Source of the DNA: Terriglobales bacterium
GTDB lineage: Bacteria; Acidobacteriota; Terriglobia; Terriglobales; Acidobacteriaceae
DNA: 64,000 bases
Assembly (NCBI GenBank): GCA_035764005.1
Contig: DASTZZ010000095.1
Location: 1 to 64,000 of the forward strand
Reading direction: 5' to 3'
A program made the translations under genes and the position numbers. The notes beneath the pieces were generated by a model. That model was given only the letters and a program-made list of their open reading frames with translations, ran no database searches and was not told the DNA's origin. This document shows positions 10,358-18,606 of the stretch, one piece after another; the first letter of the stretch is position 1, and the number at the start of each line of letters is the position of its first letter.

Positions 10358-10721
10358 TAACTTTTGTCGCTTTAGACTCAATGATACCTTGAGCCACAAT
10401 CCTCGACCGTGGCGCAGCCCCAAGCGATTTGCAGAGTCGCTAGCAATCTGGCCCATCCCGCAACACCAATTAACGCCAAAGCAGTCTGACGAGTTTTGCC
10501 GCTTCTATTTGCCTACGAATCCCGTTATGGGCTTGGTAGTGATTGCTCCTGCTGCTGGATATCATGCTCGCTGCGCCAAAGCGACTTTCCACGATTCGCC
10601 GGCTCCCGTGCCGGAATACTTTAACCGACTGCGACAATTTGCACGAACCGAGAACGCTCGAACTCATTGCGAGCCGCTGTCTTTGCCGCTATCCGACCAA
10701 ACGGCGATGGATCACGAAATT

Positions 10722-10819
10722 GGTGAGCGCGGAAGGAATCGAATCCGCAACAAAACGTACTTTCAACAACGTCCAGGGCCACGGATGACACGCAAGGCCA
10801 CGAAAGCCAATGCAAGCCA
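10722..10819. repeat. Repeat copy B: duplicated tRNA-Lys 3' end (candidate att site)
   Basis: Positions 10720-10743 match 16271-16294 (the 3' end of tRNA-Lys, T-arm to CCA) perfectly over 24 bp and in the same orientation. Beyond this the segment continues with sequence shared with copy A but not with the tRNA. A direct repeat of a tRNA 3' end is what tyrosine-recombinase elements leave at their far boundary, and the recombinase remnant lies against the tRNA as expected. The implied element is about 5.5 kb. Confidence 0.7.
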
Positions 10820-10972
10820 TGCAAACAGAGCGCGTATAGAGCGCGGCTCCGGAGCCGGGCGGTGTTGTATCGATGAGCCTGACTGAGTGATCAGGCGGGA
10901 TTGATAAAGAACGCACGGGTCTGGACTAGCTTGCGCTCCGGTGATGAACATGGTCGAGCCAGAGCAAGTCGG

Positions 10973-11008
10973 CCACCCTTGCCACTTAAATTTCGGCGAC
11001 AAGGGTGG
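10973..11008 (-). terminator. Hairpin downstream of the propeller-FIMAH gene
   Basis: Perfect 9-bp arms CCACCCTTG and CAAGGGTGG close an 18-nt loop, 27 bp past the stop of the minus-strand gene. There is no T-tract, so this is only a possible terminator or mRNA 3' stabiliser; it could also be a repeat element. Confidence 0.35.
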
Positions 11009-11034
11009 TTCGGTTCTGGCGAGAACAATGGGTC

Positions 11035-12033
11035 TCAACAGCCGAGCAAGGTGCGAATTGCGGCTGCGGCGTCTAAAAGGTTGCTCGCGTTCCTAATGCT
11101 GATCTTCTTACCCGATTGCGCATTTACCTCATTCAAGAAATCTTGCAGGGCAACACAGGCAGATGCGGTGTCGCCAGCCTGAAACGCGCCAAGTGCAGCT
11201 GTCAGTTTCTTGTTTAGGCTGTTCGTGATCCCAAAGTCGAGGTTAAGTTTTGAAAGCGCCGCTTCCAGGACCTGAATTTCGGCGCCAGCCTCGGGTTGAG
11301 ACGTGGCTCCCATCGTATTGCCCAGACCTGTGCCACCCAGGACGTCGAGAGTGCCCTGCTCCAAATCGATCTTATAGAGGGGCGAATTTGGATTGGAAAA
11401 ATCCGTTGATAGGAACCGATTCGAAGAATCAATGGCCAGAGTCATTAAGCAGGGGTTTTGTACGTCCGTGATCTTCGTGCCGGCGCCGGAGATCAGATCA
11501 ATGGAATAAACCGCAGAGCCATCACATAATGACGCAACCGCGTACATTGTGAAATTAAATGGATCCCAGGCCATATCCATGATTCCGTCGAATCCTAGAT
11601 TACCGATGAGGGTGGCCGCACCGGTTTTGAGATTCAGAGTGTAGAGATTGTTGGTGTTGAAATTCGCGGCGTAGAGGGTTCCATCGGGAGTGAACGCCAT
11701 GGCCTCCACTGGAACTCCCGTGAATCCGATCGAAGTCGTAGTGAGAGTATTACCTGCACCGCCACTGCTGAGGTCCACAGTCACTAGTTGGCACAGGCTT
11801 GCAGAGCCACCGCGGAGTACTGCGTACAGCGTTCCGTTGGGGCTGAACGCTTGCGCAAGAACCCCGAGTCCCGTTCCATTGGGTCCGTAGGATCCAATGG
11901 ACGTTTTATCCCCTGTATCTGAGTTGACGACAAAAAGGTTAGCGCCGCCCCTGCTCTCGACGTAAATGTTGTCAGCCCGGGCGCTCATGCATGCAAGCAG
12001 CACTGCTAGCGCAACTATCGCCCTAATTTTCAT
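11035..12033 (-). CDS. Secreted beta-propeller protein with C-terminal FIMAH domain
   Basis: A 332-residue exported protein. A signal peptide (about 1-20, ending SARA) precedes repeated blades of the YncE/SMP-30 look (NLFVVNSDTGDKTSIGSYG, EAMAFTPDGTLYAANFNTNNLYTLNLKTG, MDMAWDPFNFTMYAV). The last ~75 residues form a separate helical FIMAH-like domain (SLNKKLTAALGAFQAGDTASACVALQDF, then NASNLLDAAAAIRTLLGC). FIMAH modules occur in secreted and cell-surface bacterial proteins as a helical add-on of unknown role. It lies inside the candidate island and is divergent from the winged-helix regulator. Confidence 0.78.
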   Translation of the reverse strand: MKIRAIVALAVLLACMSARADNIYVESRGGANLFVVNSDTGDKTSIGSYGPNGTGLGVLAQAFSPNGTLYAVLRGGSASLCQLVTVDLSSGGAGNTLTTTSIGFTGVPVEAMAFTPDGTLYAANFNTNNLYTLNLKTGAATLIGNLGFDGIMDMAWDPFNFTMYAVASLCDGSAVYSIDLISGAGTKITDVQNPCLMTLAIDSSNRFLSTDFSNPNSPLYKIDLEQGTLDVLGGTGLGNTMGATSQPEAGAEIQVLEAALSKLNLDFGITNSLNKKLTAALGAFQAGDTASACVALQDFLNEVNAQSGKKISIRNASNLLDAAAAIRTLLGC

Positions 12034-12189
12034 GTGCTTGACTCCTCAATTTTTGGAATAGAATCTGCCGAGCAGCCTTCCCGAAACAGACTGACTCGAA
12101 GAGTGCGACGACCGTAGGTCGAAAGTCGGAGCGCCGTCTTCAGAGCGAGATTAGAATTTGTTCAAAATTTTCTTAGAGCTCGCAAAGTT

Positions 12190-13959
12190 ATGCCAATCAA
12201 GCGGATTTACGAGTTCGGGTCGTTCAGGATCGATCCTGATCAGCGCCAGCTGCTGCGAGATGGCAAAGCCGTCCCGCTCACACCCAAGGCGTTCGAGACC
12301 CTCTTAGCACTCGTAGAAGATAGCGGCCGCGTTGTAAAAAAAGACGACCTGATGAAGCGGTTGTGGCCTGATGCCTTTGTAGAAGAAGCCAATCTTGCGC
12401 AGAACATCTGGTCCCTCCGTCGAGCTCTGGACACCAACGGTATCCAATACATCGAGACAGTGCCGAAGCTCGGGTATCGGCTGACAGTCAAAGCGAAAGT
12501 GGTTGCGGATCCGGAGAAAAACGTCGGGCCGGCAACCATGTCCCGAGTCAAGATCGCCGAGACAGTGTCACTCGGAACAATTCCAGGGACAAGGGGCAAT
12601 AGGAGAAGAGTGGCCCCGATTAGTGTCGCGGCCGTGCTCTTGGTGGGCCTGGGCTTCATGGCGTGGTGGGCAAAGAGCCGCGCAGCCAACACTCCCGCAC
12701 ATATCCATTCACTTGCGGTTCTACCGCTGGAGAATCTGTCGCAAGACCCGGAGCAGGAATATTTCGCCGACGGCATGACGGATGAGCTAATCACGGATGT
12801 AGCGAAGATCCACTCTCTGCGCGTGATCTCGCGCAACTCGGTGATGCAGTACAAAGGCAAGCACAAGCCGGTGCCGCAAATCGGGCGCGACTTGAAGGTC
12901 GATGCCGTCATCGAAGGAACGGTGACGCACGCTGGCGACCGCGTGCGCATAACGGCACAATTGATCGACGCGCGCGAGGACCGCCACCTGTGGGCGGACA
13001 CGTATGAGGGTGACCTGCGAAACGTGCTGGCACTTCAAGATGAAGTGACCACAGCCATTGCCAGGCAGATCAGCATTCAGCTAACTCCGCAAGAGCAAAC
13101 TGAATTTTCCCAAGCACGGACGGTCAATCCAGAAGCTCATCAGGCGTATTTGCGCGGCCTATACGAGCTCCGGCACAATTCAGTGGACAGCAATGGAAAA
13201 GCAATTGAACATTTCCAGCACGCCATCGTGATTGATCCCAACGATGCCTTGGCTTATGCGGGTCTTGCCGTAGCCTATACCGGCTCCCCTGACGCTCCTA
13301 AAGTAAGCATGCCGAAAGCGAAGGCCGCGGCGTTGAAAGCGATCGAACTCGATGACTCCCTGGCGGAAGCACACTCCGAACTCGGCCTAGTAAAGCTCGT
13401 CTACGAGTGGGATTGGCGGGGCGCGGAGCAGGAGCTGCGAAGGGCGCTTGAATTAAATCCAAACTCGTCTCTAGCGCATATGCACTACGGGCGTTATCTG
13501 CTGTTTGTGCCTCATCGGACTGACGAGGCCATTCAAAATTGCCAACGGGCCTACGATCTTGACCCAGCTGTTCCTGCGGAGCTGGATGACTTCGTTGGCA
13601 TCCTGTACTTCGCGCGACGGTACACCGACGCGATCAATGAAGCGGCGAAAGAATTAGAAGACAACAGCCCACTTCTTGCGATGTCATACGCAGAACTTGG
13701 TCACCGTGAGCAAGCGCAAGCTGTAGCAGCGCGCGTAGAAGCCTCGACAAAGAATCCCACGATGCTGGCACAAGCAGCGGCCGCATATGCGGTTGCAGGA
13801 AACAAGAAACGAGCTTACGCGCTGTTAGAAGAAATCGTGGCGCAGGCAAACCAAAACTATGTTTGTGGAATGAATGTCGCCGCTGTGTACTCGACGCTCG
13901 GAGACAAAGATCAAGCAATGGCTTGGCTGGAGAAAGCGTATCGCGACCGCTCGGTTTGA
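12190..13959 (+). CDS. Winged-helix / TolB-N-like / TPR regulator, truncated by in-frame TGA
   Basis: A CadC-like one-component regulator common in Acidobacteriota. Residues 1-100 form a Trans_reg_C winged helix (IYEFGSFRIDPDQRQLLRDG, ETVPKLGYRLTV). A TM segment lies near 140-160, followed by a TolB-N/FlgO-like domain 175-305 (SLAVLPLENLSQDPEQEYFADGM) and TPRs from ~320 to the end. Translation stops at TGA after DRSV, but the same frame continues for 30 codons to TAG at 14050-14052 (VDPRFDPMRGDPRFQELLRRMN), which is the normal C-terminus of this family. The TGA replaces the usual Trp TGG. The DNA-binding half is intact, so it may still work; otherwise a young pseudogene. Confidence 0.88.
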   Translation: MPIKRIYEFGSFRIDPDQRQLLRDGKAVPLTPKAFETLLALVEDSGRVVKKDDLMKRLWPDAFVEEANLAQNIWSLRRALDTNGIQYIETVPKLGYRLTVKAKVVADPEKNVGPATMSRVKIAETVSLGTIPGTRGNRRRVAPISVAAVLLVGLGFMAWWAKSRAANTPAHIHSLAVLPLENLSQDPEQEYFADGMTDELITDVAKIHSLRVISRNSVMQYKGKHKPVPQIGRDLKVDAVIEGTVTHAGDRVRITAQLIDAREDRHLWADTYEGDLRNVLALQDEVTTAIARQISIQLTPQEQTEFSQARTVNPEAHQAYLRGLYELRHNSVDSNGKAIEHFQHAIVIDPNDALAYAGLAVAYTGSPDAPKVSMPKAKAAALKAIELDDSLAEAHSELGLVKLVYEWDWRGAEQELRRALELNPNSSLAHMHYGRYLLFVPHRTDEAIQNCQRAYDLDPAVPAELDDFVGILYFARRYTDAINEAAKELEDNSPLLAMSYAELGHREQAQAVAARVEASTKNPTMLAQAAAAYAVAGNKKRAYALLEEIVAQANQNYVCGMNVAAVYSTLGDKDQAMAWLEKAYRDRSV

Positions 13960-14104
13960 CTGCCAAACATCGGGGTGGATCCCCGATTCGATCCGATGCG
14001 AGGCGACCCGCGTTTTCAGGAACTGCTGCGCCGCATGAACCTGACTCAATAGAGTGCCGCCTCTCACGCATTCAAAGCGATTGCAATGCAGTCTGTGGTC
14101 CGCG

Positions 14105-15334
14105 CTAGTTCGGGCCCATGGCAATGGCCTTCTTTTGCGCAGCGTTCTTTGCTTCCGCGGCTATTCGCTGCAGGCGCTGTTTGTATGGACCGAGGTTTGC
14201 ATCGGTGTACTTGGCGGCCAGTGCAATTGCTTGTTGGAGATTCTCACTTGCGGCATCGTACTTGCCAGCCGCTTCGAAGCCCTCGCCCAAGCTTTTGTAC
14301 GCATTGGCCGATTCGGGATAAAGCTGAACATTCCGCTGAAAGACCGCGATTGCCTCATCGAGTTTGCCATCGTTCTTGAGTTGATAGCCGAGTTCGTTAA
14401 TGACAGTCTCCGGCAGCGGAATGCTGTAACCGAAACGCTGAGACAGTTTGCGGTAGTGATCCTCAATTCCGGCTAGACCACCTATGAAGCCGGACGTTTC
14501 GTCGCGGGGTGGATCCCATCCCTTAAAAATCATGCATAGACCGGCGTAGTGCGCGCGCAGCACAGTTGAGCCGTGCGTCTCGTCCGGATAGTGCTCGGCC
14601 TTCCACAAAAAACCTTCAGGTGCGTGTTGCGAAAGCGACTTTTCCAGAGCCGAGAAATTTCGCGACATCGGATTATCAGAATTTCCTTCGCCAGCCAATG
14701 ACATGAACAGCGTGCTATTCAGCTTCGCTTGGGTCGCAAACAACTGTTGCGCCTGATGAAGAACACGCCCGTCGTCCCACTGCAGACTCGGACTCACCGC
14801 GAGGTAGGCCTTGAACATGTTCGGTCGTGTGATCAGCGCGTAAATCGCGAGCAGGCCACCAAGCGAGTGCCCAGTCAAAATTTTGTACGGCGCGACCCGA
14901 TAGCGCTTCTGGACTTCGGGCATTAGCTCAGCTTCAATGAAATCGAGGAACTTATCGGCGCCGCCTGCGGTTGGAAATGGGTCGGTTTTTCCTTCCGGGA
15001 GTTTGTGGTGAGTGGAGGTCAAATCGCGCGTGCGATCGGTATTCTCAATTGCGACGACGATTACCTCTGGCATGCGAGTATTCGTGACCAAGAAATCGAT
15101 CGAACTGCCAATCTCGTTCACATGCCATGGACCATCTGTCTGGTAGATGACCGGGTAAATATGCGTGCTCCGATCGTAACCACGAGGCGTGCGCACCCAA
15201 ATCACGCGATCTTCATTCAGCACTTTCGAGTGCATGGTGAAGCTCTGCGGAACAGGCGGCGCAATTTCCTCCCCTTCACTCGCAACTGAAAAAACTGCCA
15301 GTACGGTAAGCAGGAGCCGAATGGCGAATCTCAT
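14105..15334 (-). CDS. Secreted esterase D-like hydrolase with C-terminal TPRs
   Basis: A 409-residue exported alpha/beta hydrolase. A signal peptide (about 1-20) precedes a putative-esterase domain (PF00756) at ~30-285: YPVIYQTDGPWH, the nucleophile elbow TGHSLGG (Ser near 174), and a late His in the DETHGSTVLRAHYAG segment. Residues ~320-395 form two TPR-like units (LDEAIAVFQRNVQLYPESANAYKSLGEGF). This matches the YbbA/IroE-type siderophore or ester hydrolase family widespread in Acidobacteriota. The substrate is unknown. It runs toward the winged-helix regulator within the candidate island. Confidence 0.88.
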   Translation of the reverse strand: MRFAIRLLLTVLAVFSVASEGEEIAPPVPQSFTMHSKVLNEDRVIWVRTPRGYDRSTHIYPVIYQTDGPWHVNEIGSSIDFLVTNTRMPEVIVVAIENTDRTRDLTSTHHKLPEGKTDPFPTAGGADKFLDFIEAELMPEVQKRYRVAPYKILTGHSLGGLLAIYALITRPNMFKAYLAVSPSLQWDDGRVLHQAQQLFATQAKLNSTLFMSLAGEGNSDNPMSRNFSALEKSLSQHAPEGFLWKAEHYPDETHGSTVLRAHYAGLCMIFKGWDPPRDETSGFIGGLAGIEDHYRKLSQRFGYSIPLPETVINELGYQLKNDGKLDEAIAVFQRNVQLYPESANAYKSLGEGFEAAGKYDAASENLQQAIALAAKYTDANLGPYKQRLQRIAAEAKNAAQKKAIAMGPN

Positions 15335-15619
15335 GGCAATCTCGGTGAGAGATTACTCCACAGAGCTGCACCACGCCAGCACAGAAATAAGAAATCGAGC
15401 AATTCCTTCAAACTTACGCGAAGCTAAATACTCGAGCGGTTCCCCTTAAACAGTTTTCAGCGCAGGTTGTAATAATCGTCTTTCGGGCGTTGTCCCGCCT
15501 CGGCTCGGTCTAACGAAAATCTTAAAGAAGAGAAGATTGGGTGGCCTCAATCCGCAGCACAACAGCACGTCTCATACTCGGTACCTCTTACATGCTCTTG
15601 TCTTTTGCTTTAGTAATGA
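15335..15619. other. Intergenic region upstream of the recombinase remnant
   Basis: About 285 bp between the start of the esterase gene and the readable part of the recombinase. No intact gene, and no clear N-terminal recombinase domain could be read in any frame, so the 5' half of that gene is either lost or decayed here. Confidence 0.5.
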
Positions 15620-16258
15620 GAAGTCACGGTTCGAGGTGCGACGAAACGCAAGCGGCACCCGCGCAGCCTTACTGTGGAAGAGTTCCGCCGGTTCGCGCAG
15701 AACATGAGAGAGCCGTTTCGCACGATGGTCTGCTGTGTGTCTGCCTGGGCCTGCATCAGTGAGTGTCTGGCGTTGCGTTGGTCGGACGTTGATTGGCTCA
15801 ATGGCAAGCTGCTGGTCGAGCGGGCATCGTTTGCCAGCAGGTTGACGATGTAAAAAGCGACGAGTCACGTCGGCAAATGTCCATTGATGTTTCGAAGTGC
15901 TCAAGGTGTGGAGACAAACGACCCAGTTTTCGCAACCCGAAGATTGGATCTTTGCCTCTCCAACGAAAGCTGGGCGGCTGCCGTGGTCGTACGATCAGGT
16001 CTGGCGCATGAGCAAAAAGCCGCCGCAGCAACGGGAATCGGTCAACTTGGGACGCACTCTCTGCGGCATACCTATCGCTCCTGGCTGGATTCAGTCGGAA
16101 CGCCAGTGGGCGTGCAGCAGAAGCTCATGCGGCACGCCGACATTCGCACAACCATGAATGTGTGCGGCGATGCGGCAACGGATGAGATGACCCAAGCGCA
16201 CAGCAAAGTGGTGGGATTAGCTCTGAATGGAGCGCAGACAGAGCGCAAAGCGAGCTAA
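15620..16258 (+). pseudogene. Tyrosine recombinase (phage-type integrase) remnant
   Basis: The catalytic half of a tyrosine integrase can be read only by joining frames: RSLTVEEFRRFAQNMREP...SECLALRWSDVDW, then a shift near 15825 into CQQVDDVKSDESRRQMSID, another to QPEDWIFASPTKAGRLPWSYDQVWR, and a last shift to GTHSLRHTYRSWLD...QQKLMRHADIRTTMNVCGD. The first catalytic Arg (normally GLRISE) is Cys (ACISE), and the nucleophilic Tyr (normally NVYGD) is Cys (NVCGD). HSLRH and the later His remain. No N-terminal core-binding domain is found. It ends 13 bp before the tRNA-Lys 3' end, the classic site of such a gene. Certainly non-functional. Confidence 0.9.
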
Positions 16259-16271
16259 CCCATTGAAAAGT

Positions 16272-16347
<76 letters not shown>

Positions 16348-16656
16348 ATGCTTCGATGTTGGAAGACGAGCTGGGTGGGTGATCGCGAGGATCTGCCGAC
16401 GCGGTGATTAGCGCCGACATTCATCCTAAATGACGATGTTGGTGCGCAGCAAGCGTGCTCCTTGGAGATGTAGTTCGTCGCAGTCACACCAGCGCTAAAG
16501 CGCAATCTTATTAAGCGTTCGTTAAGACGACGCTAAAGCGTCGCCCTCGACTAAACTCGAGGGCTTCCACGAAAACAAGCGCGACGACGGGAGAAGCAGT
16601 TAGCGACTTGTGCTGTGGCCGAATGGAGACTGCCAATTGCCCACTGCGGTTTTTCC
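16348..16656. other. Spacer between two tRNA genes with GCGCTAAAGCGC-type hairpins
   Basis: 309 bp with no gene. It holds three small perfect hairpins: GCGCTAAAGCGC at 16492-16503, GACGCTAAAGCGTC at 16529-16542, and back-to-back with it an 8-bp stem GCCCTCGA/TCGAGGGC at 16543-16564. The first two share the CGCTAAAGCG core, suggesting copies of a short palindromic module. They may also end transcription from the downstream tRNA on the minus strand, though no T-tract follows. Confidence 0.55.
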
Positions 16657-16732
<76 letters not shown>

Positions 16733-16763
16733 GCGGAGTGTACTTAATCAATATATGGTACCG

Positions 16764-16869
16764 GGAAAGGCGAACACGAAGGTCACGAAGGGAACACAAG
16801 AGGTCACGGAGCCAAATGCTAATTGTGACCTCTCTCTGTTGCCTTCGTGATCTTCGTGTTCGCCTTTCC
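16764..16869. repeat. Large intergenic palindrome (CACGAAGG-module family)
   Basis: A nearly continuous 106-bp inverted repeat. The left arm GGAAAGGCGAACACGAAGG (plus TCACGAAGG) is mirrored by the right arm ending CTTCGTGTTCGCCTTTCC, with an inner stem AGAGGTCAC/GTGACCTCT. The arms are built of the 8-9 bp unit CACGAAGG. A related element with CACGGAGG units flanks the dnaX promoter region. It sits just past the end of the minus-strand cNMP/DUF1003 gene and may act as its 3' structure. Confidence 0.8.
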
Positions 16870-16874
16870 TTAGG

Positions 16875-17711
16875 TTACGCGTTTACTTTGCCGCGCACTA
16901 AATCCTCGACATCGTCGATCTTGTCGGCGATTAGGTTCAGTTTTCTTGCCAGGCCTTGAATCTGGATTTCGGAGCGGCGGTTCACGTCGTAGTCCAATTC
17001 GCTGCGGACGCGGTCTTTAGCGTCCTGGCGGTTCTGGCTCATCATGATGATCGGCGCCTGGATGGCTGCGAGCATCGAGAGGAAAAGATTCAGCAGAATG
17101 AATGGATATGGATCCCATGCGGAGCGTCCGAGCGTGACGTTGGTTGCAGTGTAACCGACGAGCACAAGAAGACAGATAATGATGAACTTCCAGGAGCCGC
17201 CAAAGCGGGCGACGGCGTCGGCAACGTGCTCGCCGGTGGTGGTCTTCTCTTCGATCAATTCGTTCGGATTGCGCGCGGCGCGCAGGCGAATGAGTTCCTG
17301 CGAGGTGTGAAACTGGCGACCGAGGACGCTGAGCATGTCCATGCCGGCGTGCGGCTTGCGCGTGAGCAGCACGGCGATATCGTTGCGGTCGACTTCGATG
17401 CACATTGAAGGCTCGAGCGCGATCGCGCCGCTCTTGTGCTCGGTGCCGTCGAGCATCGAGGCGAAGCCGAAGAACTCGCCGGCTGCGGGCTCGTCGATGA
17501 CAACCTCCTGGTTGTCCTGATCGACGGTCGAAACGCGGACGCGGCCGGAGACGAGGATGTATCCGCGTCCGCCGGCATCGCCGATTTTGTAGATGCGCTC
17601 GCGTGGGGCAAATTGTTTGAGTTCGACTTGCGCGGCGAGCACGGCGGCTTCGTCGTCGTCGAGAAGGCCGAAGAGTGGGACGTTTCGCAGGAGTTCACGA
17701 TCGCATGTCAT
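16875..17711 (-). CDS. Cyclic nucleotide-binding domain fused to DUF1003 membrane protein
   Basis: A 278-residue protein joining a cNMP-binding domain (residues ~10-130: PLFGLLDDDEAAVLAAQVE, the phosphate-cassette-like region GEFFGFASMLDGTEHKSGAIA) to a DUF1003 domain (~150-262) with two TM helices (FIIICLLVLVGYTATNV and FILLNLFLSMLAAIQAPIIM) followed by the conserved SQNRQDAKDRVRSELDYDVN. No DNA-binding helix follows the cNMP domain, so it is not a CRP-type regulator. A nucleotide-gated role of the membrane domain is an inference. Downstream of the FHA and PP2C genes, behind a terminator-like hairpin. Confidence 0.9.
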   Translation of the reverse strand: MTCDRELLRNVPLFGLLDDDEAAVLAAQVELKQFAPRERIYKIGDAGGRGYILVSGRVRVSTVDQDNQEVVIDEPAAGEFFGFASMLDGTEHKSGAIALEPSMCIEVDRNDIAVLLTRKPHAGMDMLSVLGRQFHTSQELIRLRAARNPNELIEEKTTTGEHVADAVARFGGSWKFIIICLLVLVGYTATNVTLGRSAWDPYPFILLNLFLSMLAAIQAPIIMMSQNRQDAKDRVRSELDYDVNRRSEIQIQGLARKLNLIADKIDDVEDLVRGKVNA

Positions 17712-17764
17712 GGTTCACCTCGGGGTCATAGGTAGATGTGCCAATGATGCAACGGGCAAGGAAA

Positions 17765-17786
17765 AGCCCCGGCTTGCGCCGGGGCT
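17765..17786 (-). terminator. Rho-independent terminator of the PP2C-FHA transcript
   Basis: On the minus strand a 9-bp GC-rich stem AGCCCCGGC/GCCGGGGCT with a GCAA tetraloop is followed by TTTTCC, 27 bp past the FHA stop codon. It lies just before the cNMP/DUF1003 gene, so that gene is probably a separate unit or partly read through. Confidence 0.75.
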
Positions 17787-17813
17787 GGCCGCTGATGGCG
17801 CGCAACCGGCGGC

Positions 17814-18605
17814 TCATTTTGTTTGATCCTGGAATCCGAATGCCATGGTCACCCCACCCACTTCGATGGTATCTCCATCGGAGAGCGGCTTCTGGCCGGA
17901 AATTTCTTCTCCGTTGATCTTCACTTTGATCTTGGCTTCGGATGCGGCGATGAAGTATCCCGTATCGCGTTTCGAGATGATGGCGGCCATGTTGGGAGCG
18001 AACCATCCTTTTAATTTGATTGACGCCATGTCGGACTTGCCGATCACGCTCATCTTGCTGGTCAGCAGATATTCGCGTTCGTCGGTCTTGCCATCGAGAA
18101 CGGTGAGAGTTCCAATTCGGTCCGCGGCGGCGGCGGAGCTTTGACGTGCTGCGCCGGCGCCGGCGATTCCCAGTCCTTGCTGCGAGCTGGACGGAGGCGC
18201 ACCCGCGAGCCGCTCCTTCATCTGCTTGGTATCGAGCATCACCGTGCTCTCGAGTTTGGCCATTGGCGGGGGCGTGTTCTGCTGCACGGGCGCGCGCTGG
18301 GCTGAGAGCAGCGTGAAACCTTCGTCTTTGAAGGAGATGGTGTGCTTGCCGATCACGACATCGTCGCCGTCTTTCAGGGTTTGGCGGCTGATGCGGGCGG
18401 TGCTGATGTACGTTCCATTTAGGGAATTGTTGTCTTCGATGACGTACTTGCCCGCATCCCAGTAGATCTTGGCGTGATGCCCGGAGACGGCGAGGTTGTC
18501 GATTTGGATGGTGTTGTCGGGCAGCCGTCCTATGGTGACCGGATTTTGCGAAAGAGGGACTTCTTTCAGGACAGAGTCTTCGAATTTAAGAAAGAGTTTC
18601 GCCAT
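17814..18605 (-). CDS. Protein with two FHA domains
   Basis: A 263-residue soluble protein. The N-terminal FHA domain (~5-90) is canonical: VTIGRLPDNTIQIDNLAVSGHHAKIYWD, then NNSLNGTYIS, with the Arg, Ser-x-x-His and Asn-Gly residues that bind phosphothreonine. A Pro/Ala/Gln-rich linker leads to a second, diverged FHA-like domain (~168-258: MSVIGKSDMASIKLKGWFAPNMAAIIS ... VKINGEEISGQKPLSDGDTIEVGG), where the Arg and His positions are weak. It starts 1 bp after the PP2C stop, so translational coupling is likely. The phosphorylated partner is unknown; no Ser/Thr kinase gene is in the window. Confidence 0.92.
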   Translation of the reverse strand: MAKLFLKFEDSVLKEVPLSQNPVTIGRLPDNTIQIDNLAVSGHHAKIYWDAGKYVIEDNNSLNGTYISTARISRQTLKDGDDVVIGKHTISFKDEGFTLLSAQRAPVQQNTPPPMAKLESTVMLDTKQMKERLAGAPPSSSQQGLGIAGAGAARQSSAAAADRIGTLTVLDGKTDEREYLLTSKMSVIGKSDMASIKLKGWFAPNMAAIISKRDTGYFIAASEAKIKVKINGEEISGQKPLSDGDTIEVGGVTMAFGFQDQTK

Positions 18606-18606
18606 T

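Larger units (their letters stand above)
10358..11034. other. Intergenic region with repeat B and hairpins; no gene recognised
   Basis: 677 bp without a supportable gene; open frames here have no recognisable domain and no good ribosome site. It contains repeat copy B, a short perfect palindrome CGGCTCCGGAGCCG near 10844-10857, and a stable stem with 9-bp arms CCACCCTTG/CAAGGGTGG. This looks like decayed accessory DNA. Confidence 0.6.

Noticed and set aside
16740-16875. CACGAAGG repeats as a CRISPR array
   Set aside because: The units are 8-9 bp, lack regular spacers, and form one palindrome; no cas gene is nearby.
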